Below are positions 33,921-43,803 of a stretch of 64,000 bases of DNA, piece by piece (positions within the stretch are counted from its first letter, which is position 1; each line of letters starts with the position of its first letter). The stretch comes from Pseudomonas viridiflava (GTDB taxonomy: Bacteria; Pseudomonadota; Gammaproteobacteria; Pseudomonadales; Pseudomonadaceae). Below the pieces are notes generated by a model that saw only the letters and a program-made list of their open reading frames with translations, was not told the DNA's origin and ran no database searches. The stretch is from NCBI RefSeq assembly GCF_900582195.1, contig NZ_UTHA01000087.1:1-64000 (forward strand). The letters are read 5' to 3'. A program made the translations under genes and the position numbers.

Positions 33921-36035
33921 ATGAAAGCCCCTTTGATCAAAGACATGGAAAGTGCTGTTGTAGGTGTACTCAAGGTCACGGCCGAGCTCAAAACCCGAAG
34001 TAATCACCGGCCGGCGCTGGTGACTTTCCTGCGCAAGTTGCGCATAGCCCGCGAACTGGCGTCGGTTTATTACATTTGCGTTGCGGGCAGCCAGAGCGCC
34101 GGCAAGACTCGCCTTGTACGCGAGCTTTATCAACTCGATGACGAGTGGCTTGCCGACAATCAGGGGCGTGGTGAGCGCATTCCGGTGTTCATCCTGGAGA
34201 AAGATTGCGACGCGCCGTATGCCGTTGTCGTCAGGTACGACGCGCAGGGAAAGGAACTGGAGGAAAAGATCAGCCAGGACACATTCCGCGCGCTGGTCAG
34301 CGGTTACGACAACTCCGACAGTCTGAATTGCCTGTTTCCAAAACTGTACGTACCTCGCCGTTACTTCGCCGGTCAGCGCTGTGGTTTCGTCCTGCTGCCT
34401 GGCTACGAAATGTTGAACGCGGACAACGTCGAATGGCAGGGCCTGATGCGCCATACCCTGGTGCATTCGCTGGGCAGTATTCTGGTCACCGACCGGACGC
34501 GTGTCGCGGACAGCAGCCAGAAACTGATTCTCAACGATCTGGTTGCCCGTTATTTTCCTGATCGCAAGCCTGCCATTGCTGTTACGAAAACCGAAGCACT
34601 CAGCGCCGAACAGATGACCGAACTGAAGGCCACTGTCGCTGACGTGTTCCAGATAAGCACCGATGAATCTGACCGTGTGGTTTTTACCGGTGTGGGTGAT
34701 GACGATTACCGGACGTCCTGGAGTAGTCAGATAATTCAGGTAATCAACAAGTATGCCTTGTCGGCGGCTGGCTCTGATGTGGGGCGGCTACGCGAACTGG
34801 AAAAACTCCTGGACTCGGAACTGATGACGATCAAGGCAGCGCTGGAAAGCGAGCTGGATGCGGAAAGCATCAGCGAACACTTGACCGAGCGTCAGGTCGA
34901 GCGGATGCGGGATGTGTTTACCAAAGCCGCTGAGCGCTATCGCAACCGTTATGCCAGGAAACTGCGTGAGCACACCAAAACCTACCTTGCGCAAGCGAAA
35001 GACACGGCGGAGAACCGGTACAGAAATGAAGAGGAAGGCATTGGCAACAAGTTAAAGCAGGCAGCCAATTTCCTTACGCTGCAATCGGGTGAAAACGAGT
35101 CGCGCTTCAAGTCGAGAATCATCGATTGCTGGTGCAACGGCGAAGGTGCGTTGAACTCACCGCTGGACAGCGATTATCTGGCGATCTCGGAGATGTCCTG
35201 TAATGAACTGGGCGTGCGAACGATCAACTCGAGCGACCTTGCGACACTCAAGAATCAAGGCCTTGAGAAGTTGTTGGGGTATGACGTGCCGTCGATTGCC
35301 GTCCCGTCAACCAACATTGAGGAACTGCATCACGACTTGCGCTTGATGCTTTCGCCGTGGGCGGCGACCACGAGCAGCCTTCAGAGATTCAAGGAACCCC
35401 ATGTCGAGAACGTGCTCAAGGCACTTCCGGCGATGACCATGGAGTACTTCCGTCTGAATCAGGCAGTCGCCATTCGCGTTCCCGAATTGGCCCATTGCGA
35501 ATTGGAGGCTTTCGACTTCGGCAAATTGGCCACCTCCATTCAACAAGACCTTCCCAAGGTCGCGGCGTCGGCCAAGCCTCTGCTGAATACGCTGGCGGCG
35601 ATCCTCGCGGTGGATGTGGTTATCGATGGCACGATCGATACGATCCCGGCCATTGCCGGAACCTTGACCGGTGGGCAGGCAGCCGCGGGGTTGGGCGCGA
35701 CCTTGTCGATGGCGGCAGCGGGCGCCATTACCCTTGGTTTCATCGCCTACCGTGGCGCCAGTGAAGTGCAACGCTACGACGTTGCACGCAAGGGGTTCAT
35801 TGCCGAAAGCCTCAATCAGTTTGCAGAGGCGCATATCAAGAAAGGGCTGGAGCTGTACGACGATCTCATGGAGAACCTTGAAGAGCGCCTGGTGCAGAAT
35901 CTGCGTGCGGCTTACGGCCTGGGCGCCGATCTGACAGCCAAGGACGCATTGGCACGGGGCCTCAATCGCCTTGAACATGCTCGGGTAAATCTGGTCAAGG
36001 CGATTGATGATGCACAAAGCCGTCATGTGGCATAA
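33921..36035 (+). CDS. Dynamin-like GTPase family protein, component 1
   Basis: This 704-residue protein has an N-terminal P-loop GTPase domain: GSQSAGKT at 56-63 (G1), LLPGYEM near 160 where G3 (DxPG) is expected but its Asp is lost, and VTKTE near 222 as a G4-like motif. A long helical stalk follows (DAESISEHLTERQVERMRDVF...). A hydrophobic, Gly/Ala-rich double segment (about 553-610, IPAIAGTLTGGQAAAGLGAT) is suited to membrane insertion, then a helical tail. This order is that of bacterial dynamin-like proteins. AAAGGA gives a good SD. It overlaps the next GTPase gene by 29 bases. Confidence 0.65.
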   Translation: MKAPLIKDMESAVVGVLKVTAELKTRSNHRPALVTFLRKLRIARELASVYYICVAGSQSAGKTRLVRELYQLDDEWLADNQGRGERIPVFILEKDCDAPYAVVVRYDAQGKELEEKISQDTFRALVSGYDNSDSLNCLFPKLYVPRRYFAGQRCGFVLLPGYEMLNADNVEWQGLMRHTLVHSLGSILVTDRTRVADSSQKLILNDLVARYFPDRKPAIAVTKTEALSAEQMTELKATVADVFQISTDESDRVVFTGVGDDDYRTSWSSQIIQVINKYALSAAGSDVGRLRELEKLLDSELMTIKAALESELDAESISEHLTERQVERMRDVFTKAAERYRNRYARKLREHTKTYLAQAKDTAENRYRNEEEGIGNKLKQAANFLTLQSGENESRFKSRIIDCWCNGEGALNSPLDSDYLAISEMSCNELGVRTINSSDLATLKNQGLEKLLGYDVPSIAVPSTNIEELHHDLRLMLSPWAATTSSLQRFKEPHVENVLKALPAMTMEYFRLNQAVAIRVPELAHCELEAFDFGKLATSIQQDLPKVAASAKPLLNTLAAILAVDVVIDGTIDTIPAIAGTLTGGQAAAGLGATLSMAAAGAITLGFIAYRGASEVQRYDVARKGFIAESLNQFAEAHIKKGLELYDDLMENLEERLVQNLRAAYGLGADLTAKDALARGLNRLEHARVNLVKAIDDAQSRHVA

Positions 36036-37878
36036 GAAGTACGCTAATCGCTATCGCTGGGCCTATGACGCATACGCGCGTTTTATCAGTGAGGTCGACT
36101 CAAGTCTGACCGGTGATTTTCAGCGGTCGAGCCATGTAACGGTCGCCGTCTATGGGGCAACCCAGGTCGGTAAGACCACGTTGATTCTTGACTTGTTGGG
36201 GATCAACGGCGGTGCATTGGAGCGTGCCTCCCATGTATTGCGGGGCGAGCAACTGATGGGCAAGTCATCAACGGCCTGTGCAATCCGTTATCGCCGTTCC
36301 AAGGATGATCATTGGTATCTTGATGACGATGGCATCGCTTTGGACGACGACGCTGCAAAGAAGCGATTCCGTGAAATTCGCCGGGAGCTGGAAGAAGGGC
36401 GGACGCGCTCGATGGACGTCTTGTCTGTTCAAATTCCGGCGTTGTATTTCGACAACACCGGCAGTGATGCGTTAAGTCTGGATCTGCGTATTCTCGATAT
36501 CCCCGGCATCAATGCGGTCAATCAAGCCGAGCAGGCGCACGTCGCACGCGTTGCTGAAAAGTACGTTTCCACGGCGGATCTGGTCCTGCTGGTCGGGCGG
36601 GCGGATGACTTGGGCTTTCTTCATCCCGACAAGCTGAAGTTGCCGTCATTGTGCGATTGGATGCTACAGGCCAATCGCTTTCGAATTGTCCTGTCCTACA
36701 CCTTTTCGCCAGCAAGCTTCAAAACCTGGTTCGGTCAGGCGCGCCCGACGCTTGATCAGGTGAGGGAAAAACTTCACGCGGAATTAAGCACCCACGACTA
36801 CGCCCCACCGAGTTCGGTTCAGGCCATGTTGTTCCCGCTGGAGTTCGGCGATTCGTTGAAAAGTCTTGAGGGGGATCAAAGCTATCATCGGGCTGCCGCG
36901 CAATTGATCGGGCAGTATCGTCGAGAGCTCCTGGCCAGCATCAGCGAGTCTGCGAGCCCCTACGGACGTCTGGCCTCTGCGTTCAGGATGAAAAACCTGA
37001 TTGATGCAAGGCTCGAGCGAGAACAACGCCAGCACGCCAAGGGTATGCAAGCGGTGAGCGAGGCATATCAGGACGCCGAAAGAGCCTTGGCACAGACGCA
37101 CGATCTTCAGGCGGAGTTTCTCGCTGAGCGGCGTGGGCTTGACCGCCAGGCGCGCCGTATACGGCGGTATATCTGTCTCGCGCAACGCAGCGATTACCTG
37201 CTGTTTTTTACCCAGCACCTGCCGCGTACAGCTGAGTCGGTGAGTGCCCTGAAGGCCGTCGCAGTGGGCTTCGAGGCAGGCATTCAGGCGCAATGGAAAG
37301 CCAGTTGCGCACGGCATGCTCAACGTCAGGCCAGTAGCCGACTTGCCGAACTGCCGCCGCCTGACACGGATGCCTTGAATCCTTTCTATCGAAAGATGAA
37401 CGGTTACATGACCGATGGTTACTGGTGGTCCAGTGACAACTTTCGCGCTGACCGCGACATGCTCGAACGCGCCGCGGACGAGATTGTCGAGGCTTACAGC
37501 GGGGCCGCGCAAATCGCGGTCAGCGAATACCTCAAACGCCAGCTCAGTGAATACCAGGGCAGACGTCGGGATTTTGAACGGCGTCTCGATGTGATCTCCA
37601 TGAGCGTGGCTGAGCGCGAAGGTGCCCTGGCGAAAGTCTGTGAGCAGCGCGATCAACGGGTGCTGGCCCATCAGCAGTTCGAGGCCCGCATGCAGCAAAG
37701 CATCGAGCATTCGCAGCGATTCGAACAATACATTTATGAAGCATTCCACGCTGAGCTGAGCCGCGTAAGGGAAGCTATCCGATCGCCTGCCACAGCGCTG
37801 GAGCAAGTCTATGACCTGTTCTACCTCCATGTATTACTGGGCGAACTCGACAAAATGCTAGAAGGGAAGAAATTCTGA
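36007..37878 (+). CDS. Dynamin-like GTPase family protein, component 2
   Basis: This 623-residue protein is co-encoded with component 1. G1 is GATQVGKTT at about 51-59, and G3 is a canonical LDIPGIN near 163-169. VLLVGRADDLGF follows, with LSYTFSP in the G4 region. The remainder is helical and rich in Arg/Gln/Glu (ERRGLDRQARRIRRYICLAQR; SQRFEQYIYEAFHAELSRV), consistent with a stalk or coiled coil. No clear membrane segment is seen. ATG 36007 has AAGG 6 bases upstream and lies within the upstream gene, so translation is coupled. It may pair with component 1 as an asymmetric dynamin heterodimer. Confidence 0.65.
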   Translation: MMHKAVMWHKKYANRYRWAYDAYARFISEVDSSLTGDFQRSSHVTVAVYGATQVGKTTLILDLLGINGGALERASHVLRGEQLMGKSSTACAIRYRRSKDDHWYLDDDGIALDDDAAKKRFREIRRELEEGRTRSMDVLSVQIPALYFDNTGSDALSLDLRILDIPGINAVNQAEQAHVARVAEKYVSTADLVLLVGRADDLGFLHPDKLKLPSLCDWMLQANRFRIVLSYTFSPASFKTWFGQARPTLDQVREKLHAELSTHDYAPPSSVQAMLFPLEFGDSLKSLEGDQSYHRAAAQLIGQYRRELLASISESASPYGRLASAFRMKNLIDARLEREQRQHAKGMQAVSEAYQDAERALAQTHDLQAEFLAERRGLDRQARRIRRYICLAQRSDYLLFFTQHLPRTAESVSALKAVAVGFEAGIQAQWKASCARHAQRQASSRLAELPPPDTDALNPFYRKMNGYMTDGYWWSSDNFRADRDMLERAADEIVEAYSGAAQIAVSEYLKRQLSEYQGRRRDFERRLDVISMSVAEREGALAKVCEQRDQRVLAHQQFEARMQQSIEHSQRFEQYIYEAFHAELSRVREAIRSPATALEQVYDLFYLHVLLGELDKMLEGKKF

Positions 37879-38525
37879 TGGAACGAGCCGATTTTGACGC
37901 CGACATGCTTGCCGCTGATCAAGAGCTTTCGGTGCTACTGGAAAAACACATCAACTTGCCGATGAAAAAAAGTATCGAGCAAGTCAGTGGCAGCCTTTCC
38001 CTGACGCTAAAGGGGGATTTTGATGCACAGGTGCTGTCACTGCGTTCCGAGTTGAAAAAACTGGGTAGTACGTTTGAATACCTCGGTGATGACCTGAGCA
38101 GCATTCGTAATGTCTCCAACCGAATCGAGACGATGGCTCAGCAGGCAGAAGTTGCTCATGGCGAACGCTCTGCAAAGGTCACTGCTGCGGTGCTTGGAAG
38201 TGAAGGCGGAGTAAAGGACGCACTCGCAGGTGTCGAGGAGCGATTGGGCAAACTGAGCGCCGGACAGTTACAGCATTTCAATGCACTGCTGAAAGTGCAG
38301 GCGGCGGAAGTTCACAAGCAACGGAGTGAGCACCAGGATACGCAACAGAGAATTCTGGAAAAACTCGATGAACTTACCGCATTGAGCGCCACGCAGGCGA
38401 GCCGTGAAATCCAGTCGCACCAGGCATCGAAGGGGCGATTTGTCTGGTTGTTGACAGGGCTGGCAGTCAACTGTGCGGTGCTTTTGACGTTGCTGGCGAA
38501 AAGCTTTTTGGCAGCGGGCATTTGA
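37878..38525 (+). CDS. Coiled-coil, C-terminally membrane-anchored protein
   Basis: This 215-residue protein is dominated by helical heptad-like sequence (residues 10-185) and ends in one transmembrane helix (about 188-212, GRFVWLLTGLAVNCAVLLTLLAK). It is thus tail-anchored with a cytosolic coiled coil. Its start overlaps the GTPase stop by one base (TGATG). Position and topology suggest a membrane adaptor or anchor for the two dynamin-like GTPases; family not recognised. Confidence 0.65.
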   Translation: MERADFDADMLAADQELSVLLEKHINLPMKKSIEQVSGSLSLTLKGDFDAQVLSLRSELKKLGSTFEYLGDDLSSIRNVSNRIETMAQQAEVAHGERSAKVTAAVLGSEGGVKDALAGVEERLGKLSAGQLQHFNALLKVQAAEVHKQRSEHQDTQQRILEKLDELTALSATQASREIQSHQASKGRFVWLLTGLAVNCAVLLTLLAKSFLAAGI

Positions 38526-38608
38526 GCCCCGAACCGGCGATATGACCTGCGCCCCAGATCCTCGGTCATCCGAATTTAAACTATCCAAGCCAACTCATTG
38601 AGCGCCCC

Positions 38609-39898
38609 ATGTCTCTTCAGATCACGGTTGATGCCGCTGTCGACAATCTTTATGCCGACCCGGACGTGCAGCGCATGCTGGCAATGTCCACTCACAGCGA
38701 AGCTCTGCAAATTTGTTACCCGAAGGAAATCAATGTATCGCGCTTCCTGGCGTGGCTACTCGATCCCAGTCAGGGGCACGGCTTGGGTGACCAGGCAATC
38801 AAGTCTTTACTGGCCTGCGCTGGCAAGTCGGACTTCGTTGACCAGTTACCGATAAAGGAGCAGCGCTTTCTCGCCGCGGCGAATATTTATACGCGGGCAT
38901 TTTCTTCGATCATCGTTGTTTCCGAAGCTGAACTGGGGTTGCCCGACGAGCGTCGCTACATCGACGTGCTGGCGGTTGATCCTGTCGCGAAGCTGTATGT
39001 GGCGATCGAAAACAAGTTCGGTTGCCGGGAGAGTCAGGATCAGACGGCGAGCTACTTCAAAGCGCTCAGGAAACTGTTCCCTAACTATCACGGCATTCAT
39101 CTGTATCTGGATATCAATGATGGCGAGCCGGATGACAAGCGCTGGATTGCCGTCAATTACACCTGGCTCACGGATTTCATTGCCCAAACCGAGCAGCTGG
39201 ATTGGGTGGCGCCCCACGTCAAAGCGACCATGGCCCAGTTCCGCAAAGCGGTCCAGGAAGAAGATGACGTTGCCGAGGCCAGTGTTCTGGGCAATCTGGT
39301 CACGCATGTGGCCAGCCAGCATGAGATTGCTCTGGATGCACTCCACAGGATTCTGACGCCCAACGCTCCCCGATCCAGAGCCAAGGATCTTGCCGCACTG
39401 GTCAATCATTCGGCTTCAGGTAACGTGGCCAAGGCAAACGTGCGCTTGTTTCAGCTGTATTGCCGGCGCCCGCACATCTGGGATCGATGCTTGAAGGAAC
39501 GCAAATTCGCCAGATTCCATAAAGTGCTGGGTGGTCAATTCAGCCAACTAATGTCAGACCCCCGGCGAGTGGTCACTTACTTCAGTCTGAAAGAGTTCGA
39601 ACACCTGCGAGATCCCGAACTGGGTTCTATCTGGGTAGCGGCGATCCACATACGGCAGGAGGGTGAGCATTTCCGTGTCAGGACCTATGTGGCTCTGAGT
39701 TGCGTGAAGGCCGATTATCGAGAGCAGTTACTGCAAGTCGTGAATGCTGAGCGAGCTCGCAATGCTATCCGTAAAGCCGGCCGGGAGGACGGTAACTTTG
39801 TTATCAGGCGCGGTGAAAGCCTGCCTCCTGCCAAGGCCGCAGACGATGCAGCCGCACAACTTCATTACCTTTGTGCTCTGCTCAAAGGGATCGGCTAG
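38609..39898 (+). CDS. PD-(D/E)XK nuclease superfamily protein (PDDEXK_4-like)
   Basis: This 429-residue protein carries the family opening EINVSRFLAWLLDPSQGHGLGD (typically R/NFLAWLLDPxxxHGLGD). The nuclease core is RRYIDVLAV...LYVAIENKFG (Asp about 118, E-N-K about 133-135), followed by the QTASYFKAL helix. The C-terminal half is helical with a late beta region (SIWVAAIHIRQEGEHFRVRTY). Such proteins recur in restriction-like and defence loci. It lies 83 bases after the tail-anchored protein on the same strand, so it probably belongs to the same block. Nuclease activity is inferred from the motif only. Confidence 0.7.
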   Translation: MSLQITVDAAVDNLYADPDVQRMLAMSTHSEALQICYPKEINVSRFLAWLLDPSQGHGLGDQAIKSLLACAGKSDFVDQLPIKEQRFLAAANIYTRAFSSIIVVSEAELGLPDERRYIDVLAVDPVAKLYVAIENKFGCRESQDQTASYFKALRKLFPNYHGIHLYLDINDGEPDDKRWIAVNYTWLTDFIAQTEQLDWVAPHVKATMAQFRKAVQEEDDVAEASVLGNLVTHVASQHEIALDALHRILTPNAPRSRAKDLAALVNHSASGNVAKANVRLFQLYCRRPHIWDRCLKERKFARFHKVLGGQFSQLMSDPRRVVTYFSLKEFEHLRDPELGSIWVAAIHIRQEGEHFRVRTYVALSCVKADYREQLLQVVNAERARNAIRKAGREDGNFVIRRGESLPPAKAADDAAAQLHYLCALLKGIG

Positions 39899-40231
39899 TC
39901 CAGTGGCGTGACCTGTGCGCAGCGTATGCGGCTGCGCTGGGCGCGACCTCACGACGTAATTGTTTCCAGCGCAACTAATGAGTCACGGCAGCTTTTGCCA
40001 GAGCCGATGTGCGCGAGCACTAAGGATTCGCCAACCAACGAACACAACGTCATTGCTTGAAAAGCAATAGTCATTTGCGATTCCGGCTGATTGTTGCTGT
40101 CAGGCTTTGAAGTTAGCATCGGTTCATCGCTGCAACTCATAAGGCCTTTGGCGCGAGTTCGAGACAGCCCACATCGTTAGCCTGTCACTGCGCTGATCGT
40201 CGTCTCAGTTGATCAACCTTGGAAAATTCTG
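39899..40231. other. Gene-free stretch
   Basis: This 333-base intergenic region lies between the nuclease gene and the Old Yellow Enzyme gene. I see no convincing small gene, terminator or repeat. The promoter for 40232 should lie in the right part. Confidence 0.4.
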
Positions 40232-41362
40232 ATGTCGAAACTCTTCGAAGCATTTCGCCTGGGCGACACTACGCTCAAAAATCGCATCGTCATGGCGCCG
40301 CTGACCCGATCGCGTGCACCGAATGATGCTGCCGATGAACGCGTGGCGTTGTATTACGCGCAACGGGCTACCGCAGGCTTGATCGTCAGCGAGGGCACGC
40401 CGATTTCCCGTGAAGGACAGGGCTATCTGTTCAATCCCGGCATCTTTACTGCCGATCAGATCGCTGGATGGCGTCTGACCACCGACTCGGTGCATGCCGT
40501 GGGCGGCAAGATGTTTGCGCAGATCTGGCACGTCGGCCGCGTTTCGCATCCGTCGATCCAGGACGGTGGAAAACTGCCGGTGAGCGCTACCTCGAAGCAA
40601 GCCGTCGGCGCGACAGCGTTCGGTTACGACGCCGACGGCAAGCCGGCACTGGTAGCGCCGCCGGCGCCCCGCCAACTGGAAACGGCTGAGGTTTCGCGCA
40701 TCGTCGGTGAGTTCGCGCAGGCTGCGCAAAACGCAATCGATGCGGGTTTTGACGGCGTGGAAATTCACGGTGCCAATGGCTATCTGTTCGAGCAGTTCAT
40801 GAATCCGCTGGTCAATGATCGAACCGATCAGTACTCGGCCGATCGCTTGGAAAATCGCCTGCGCTTCACTCTGGAAGTGATCGATGCTGTAGTCGCACGG
40901 ATTGGCGCGGGTCGGGTAGGCATCCGTATTTCGCCGTATGGCCAGCTGTTCGATATGCCGCTGTATGAGCAGATCGATGAAACCTATACCGCGCTGGCTG
41001 CGGAGATTGGTGCTCGGCAACTGGCCTACGTTCATGTGATGGATCAGTCCGGGTTTCCTGCTCCGGGTACCGAAGGTGGTGGCAGCGGGCCGAAGGCAAC
41101 GTTCCTTGAGCTGCTGTCGACCATTAAGTCGAAATTGCCTGCAACAGCGCTCATTCTGGCGGGCGGAATGTCGCGCCAGCGTGCGGACGATCTGATCAAT
41201 GACGGCATTATCGACCTCGCCGCGTTCGGCACTGCCTACATCAGCAACCCTGATCTGGTGGCGCGGCTGCGAAACAACTGGCCTCTGACCGACGCCAAGC
41301 GCGAAACCTTCTACGGCGGCGGGGCTGAGGGTTATATCGATTACCCGTCTTACAAAGGTTAA
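40232..41362 (+). CDS. Alkene reductase, Old Yellow Enzyme family (NemA-like)
   Basis: This 376-residue FMN-dependent ene-reductase has the TIM-barrel opening LGDTTLKNRIVMAPLTRSRA, substrate-site HVGRVSHP, HGANGYLFEQFMNP with the His/Asn pair that binds the enone oxygen or nitro group, and the FMN-phosphate loop LAGGMSRQRADDL. It reduces activated alkenes or nitro compounds with NAD(P)H. It is followed by a LysR gene in the same direction that may regulate it. Confidence 0.9.
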   Translation: MSKLFEAFRLGDTTLKNRIVMAPLTRSRAPNDAADERVALYYAQRATAGLIVSEGTPISREGQGYLFNPGIFTADQIAGWRLTTDSVHAVGGKMFAQIWHVGRVSHPSIQDGGKLPVSATSKQAVGATAFGYDADGKPALVAPPAPRQLETAEVSRIVGEFAQAAQNAIDAGFDGVEIHGANGYLFEQFMNPLVNDRTDQYSADRLENRLRFTLEVIDAVVARIGAGRVGIRISPYGQLFDMPLYEQIDETYTALAAEIGARQLAYVHVMDQSGFPAPGTEGGGSGPKATFLELLSTIKSKLPATALILAGGMSRQRADDLINDGIIDLAAFGTAYISNPDLVARLRNNWPLTDAKRETFYGGGAEGYIDYPSYKG

Positions 41363-41378
41363 GTAACCGCTGAAGGAC

Positions 41379-41416
41379 TGGCAGCCGTCACCGTTACTCG
41401 GGGCGGCTGCTTTTTC
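41379..41416 (+). terminator. Weak terminator after the ene-reductase gene
   Basis: GGCAGCCG and CGGCTGC pair across an 18-base loop and are followed by TTTTT. Confidence 0.55.
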
Positions 41417-41516
41417 ATGTCGGGTGCAAACAGGCCTGCAAGAATGTTGCGGGAGGACAAGCAGGCGAAGTTCTGTTTTAGTGCAAATCACCTGTTCTTG
41501 ATGATCGGAATTCCTT

Positions 41517-42494
41517 ATGCACCTCAAAGCGCACCGGTACTTCGCCATGGTCGCCGTGACTGGAAGTTTCTCGGCGACGGCTCGGCACTTCCAAGTGCCG
41601 GCGTCGTCCGTTTCGCGCTTTATCGCGGCGCTTGAGCGAGAGGTGGGTCAGCAGCTTCTTTATCGAAACACCCGCGCAGTCAAACTGACGGACGCGGGCG
41701 AGCGCTATTACCTGCAGATCCGCGAAGTGCTGGAGTTGCTCGATGCCGCTGATGAGGAAATCGCAGGAAAGGGCGCAGAGTTGCGCGGACTCGTGCGGAT
41801 CAACGCTCCGGTTGCGTTCGGCAGTCTGCACATCGTCAAACTGCTCAATGGTCTGTATGACAAGTATCCCGAGCTGACGGTCGAGCTGACAGTCACCGAT
41901 GCCTTTATCGACCCGGTTCAGGAGGGCGCCGACGTCATCTTTCGAGTGGGACACCTGGAAGATTCTGGCTTGATCGGCCGGAAAATCTGCGATCAGCAAT
42001 ACGTTCTGTGCGCCAGTGCGGACTACATAGCGAAGCATGGCCAACCCGCGTCGCCGGCGGATCTGCAGAGTCATGCATGCCTGGTCTACAAGGGAACCGG
42101 CGGGGCGCAGCGCTGGTATTTCAGAAAGCCTGGCAGCGACAAACCCGAGATCATCGATGTCCATGGTCCGCTCAGAAGTAACAATGGGCAGGTGTTGGTG
42201 GAGGCCGCACTGGCGGGCAGGGGTATCGTGTTTTTCCCGTCCTGGCTCTTTAGCCCCGAGAGCTTCAAGAACCGGCAGCTCATTCGGCTTTTACCTGATT
42301 GGCACGGATCGGTGGAGCAAACGCCGAGCCAGATCCATCTGCTTTCGCCGGAGAATCGTCTGCGATCACAGAAAGTACGTGTGGTGTGGGACTACTTCAT
42401 CAGCGCGATCGGTGAACCGCCTTATTGGGATGATCTTGGGGATTGTGCAACCGCGGTAGAAGCTTCCATAGCTTATGGGAGGGATGGCTCATAG
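41517..42494 (+). CDS. LysR family transcriptional regulator
   Basis: This 325-residue LysR protein has HTH ATARHFQVPASSVSRFIAALE and a CrgA-type effector domain (PVQEGADVIFRVGHLEDSG; RGIVFFPSWLF). Its C terminus is about 20 residues longer than usual (GDCATAVEASIAYGRDGS). It follows the Old Yellow Enzyme gene on the same strand. A TATAAT box for the next, AT-rich gene lies inside its last codons-to-stop region. Confidence 0.87.
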   Translation: MHLKAHRYFAMVAVTGSFSATARHFQVPASSVSRFIAALEREVGQQLLYRNTRAVKLTDAGERYYLQIREVLELLDAADEEIAGKGAELRGLVRINAPVAFGSLHIVKLLNGLYDKYPELTVELTVTDAFIDPVQEGADVIFRVGHLEDSGLIGRKICDQQYVLCASADYIAKHGQPASPADLQSHACLVYKGTGGAQRWYFRKPGSDKPEIIDVHGPLRSNNGQVLVEAALAGRGIVFFPSWLFSPESFKNRQLIRLLPDWHGSVEQTPSQIHLLSPENRLRSQKVRVVWDYFISAIGEPPYWDDLGDCATAVEASIAYGRDGS

Positions 42495-42534
42495 CCGCTA
42501 TAATTGTCGGCCACTAGTGAATTTTGGAATGGAT

Positions 42535-43671
42535 ATGCCACAGGACTCGATAGAAACAGAGGCCACGCTTGCTAAGAGTTATTTTGGCGATACGGAAATG
42601 CACCGTCTGCTGTTAGAAGTGGAGAAGCGGTTTAAAAGCGAAATTGATTTTGAGGGAGAGGGAGAGGGAGAGGGATGTAGTAGAGATATCAGTATCTTCA
42701 TAATCAGGTCATTAAGCGCAATGAGGAATAATTATATCTCTTTTGAGCGTGGTTGCCCTTTTAATATTGAACAAATTGGTCGTACATTCATAGAACAGTT
42801 GGAAAAGACAGAACCTCGGAGCTCTAAAGATTCCGAGCTTTTGGCTGCCTTGTTGTTTCGGTTTGTACAAGAATATGAAGTCTCACTCCCCGGTAACCTT
42901 TCTGAGGAATTAGCGCACGGCCTTAGGATGATGAGAGGGTTGAATTTAGAGTTTCCCGCAGGAAGTCACGTAACATACGGTCAGCACTCTATGTTGATTG
43001 GCGTACTAAAAAAATATCTTCATCATGAGGATATTGTTGCTATAAAAAAACTTCCGGAAACAATTGAGCGAGCGGTGAAAGCAAACTCTGATAGTGAGCG
43101 TATGCTTGGCGAAAGAGAGGGAAGAGTAGCGAGCCTGACGGGAAAGCTGAAAAAACTAAAAATCGGTTTAGATTTCGTGGAGCTGGTATCGGGCTTTTCA
43201 CGAATGAGGTTTCGAAAGTCACTTGAAAAGCATTTCAATTTCATCTGCTTGCTGTTTCTAGCGTTAATTCTGATATCTCCCGCAACGCTGAAAATATATG
43301 CTTATTACACTGAGCTAAAAATTCCCGAGATCGATTTGTACACAGCAGTATCGATTGCTGCTTTGGAGTTTGTATTCATATATTTTTTTCGGGTGGCTTT
43401 ACATAATTTTAGAAATGTGAAGGCGCAGATACTTCAACTGGACCTGCGCATAGCTCTACTGCAGTTTATTCAAAGTTATGTGAAGTTTTCGGGAGATGCT
43501 AAGGCCCGAATGGCCTCATCTGGCAATGAAGGTTCCTCCAAGGATTTAACGCTGGATAGATTTGAACAAGTAATTTTCAGTGGCTTGGTGAGTGGGGAGA
43601 ATGATTTGCCCTCAACGTTTGATGGTCTGGAAGGACTGGCAAAAATCATTGAAAAGGTGAGGGGCAAGTGA
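42535..43671 (+). CDS. AT-rich two-helix membrane protein of unknown function
   Basis: This 378-residue protein has a helical cytosolic N-terminal part (1-235), two transmembrane helices (about 238-260 and 272-298: HFNFICLLFLALILIS; ALEFVFIYFFRV), then a short helical tail. A run of four GAGGGA-type hexamers encodes EGEGEGEG near residue 40. Codon use is clearly AT-richer than its neighbours, a sign of transfer. The start at 42535 has GGA 7 bases upstream; TATAAT (42499-42504) is a good -10. Not recognised. It lies in the AT-rich strip just before the prophage. Confidence 0.7.
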   Translation: MPQDSIETEATLAKSYFGDTEMHRLLLEVEKRFKSEIDFEGEGEGEGCSRDISIFIIRSLSAMRNNYISFERGCPFNIEQIGRTFIEQLEKTEPRSSKDSELLAALLFRFVQEYEVSLPGNLSEELAHGLRMMRGLNLEFPAGSHVTYGQHSMLIGVLKKYLHHEDIVAIKKLPETIERAVKANSDSERMLGEREGRVASLTGKLKKLKIGLDFVELVSGFSRMRFRKSLEKHFNFICLLFLALILISPATLKIYAYYTELKIPEIDLYTAVSIAALEFVFIYFFRVALHNFRNVKAQILQLDLRIALLQFIQSYVKFSGDAKARMASSGNEGSSKDLTLDRFEQVIFSGLVSGENDLPSTFDGLEGLAKIIEKVRGK

Positions 43672-43803
43672 AACCGAGAAAGTAATGGCCGCCATCAGGA
43701 TCTTGGCAGCATCTCTTGAATTCGGTTAGCTCGCTACATGGCAGAAATTTTAGTTGGATGAACCAATTTCGGGCGACCGGCGTGGAACCGGAAGGAGAAG
43801 CAG

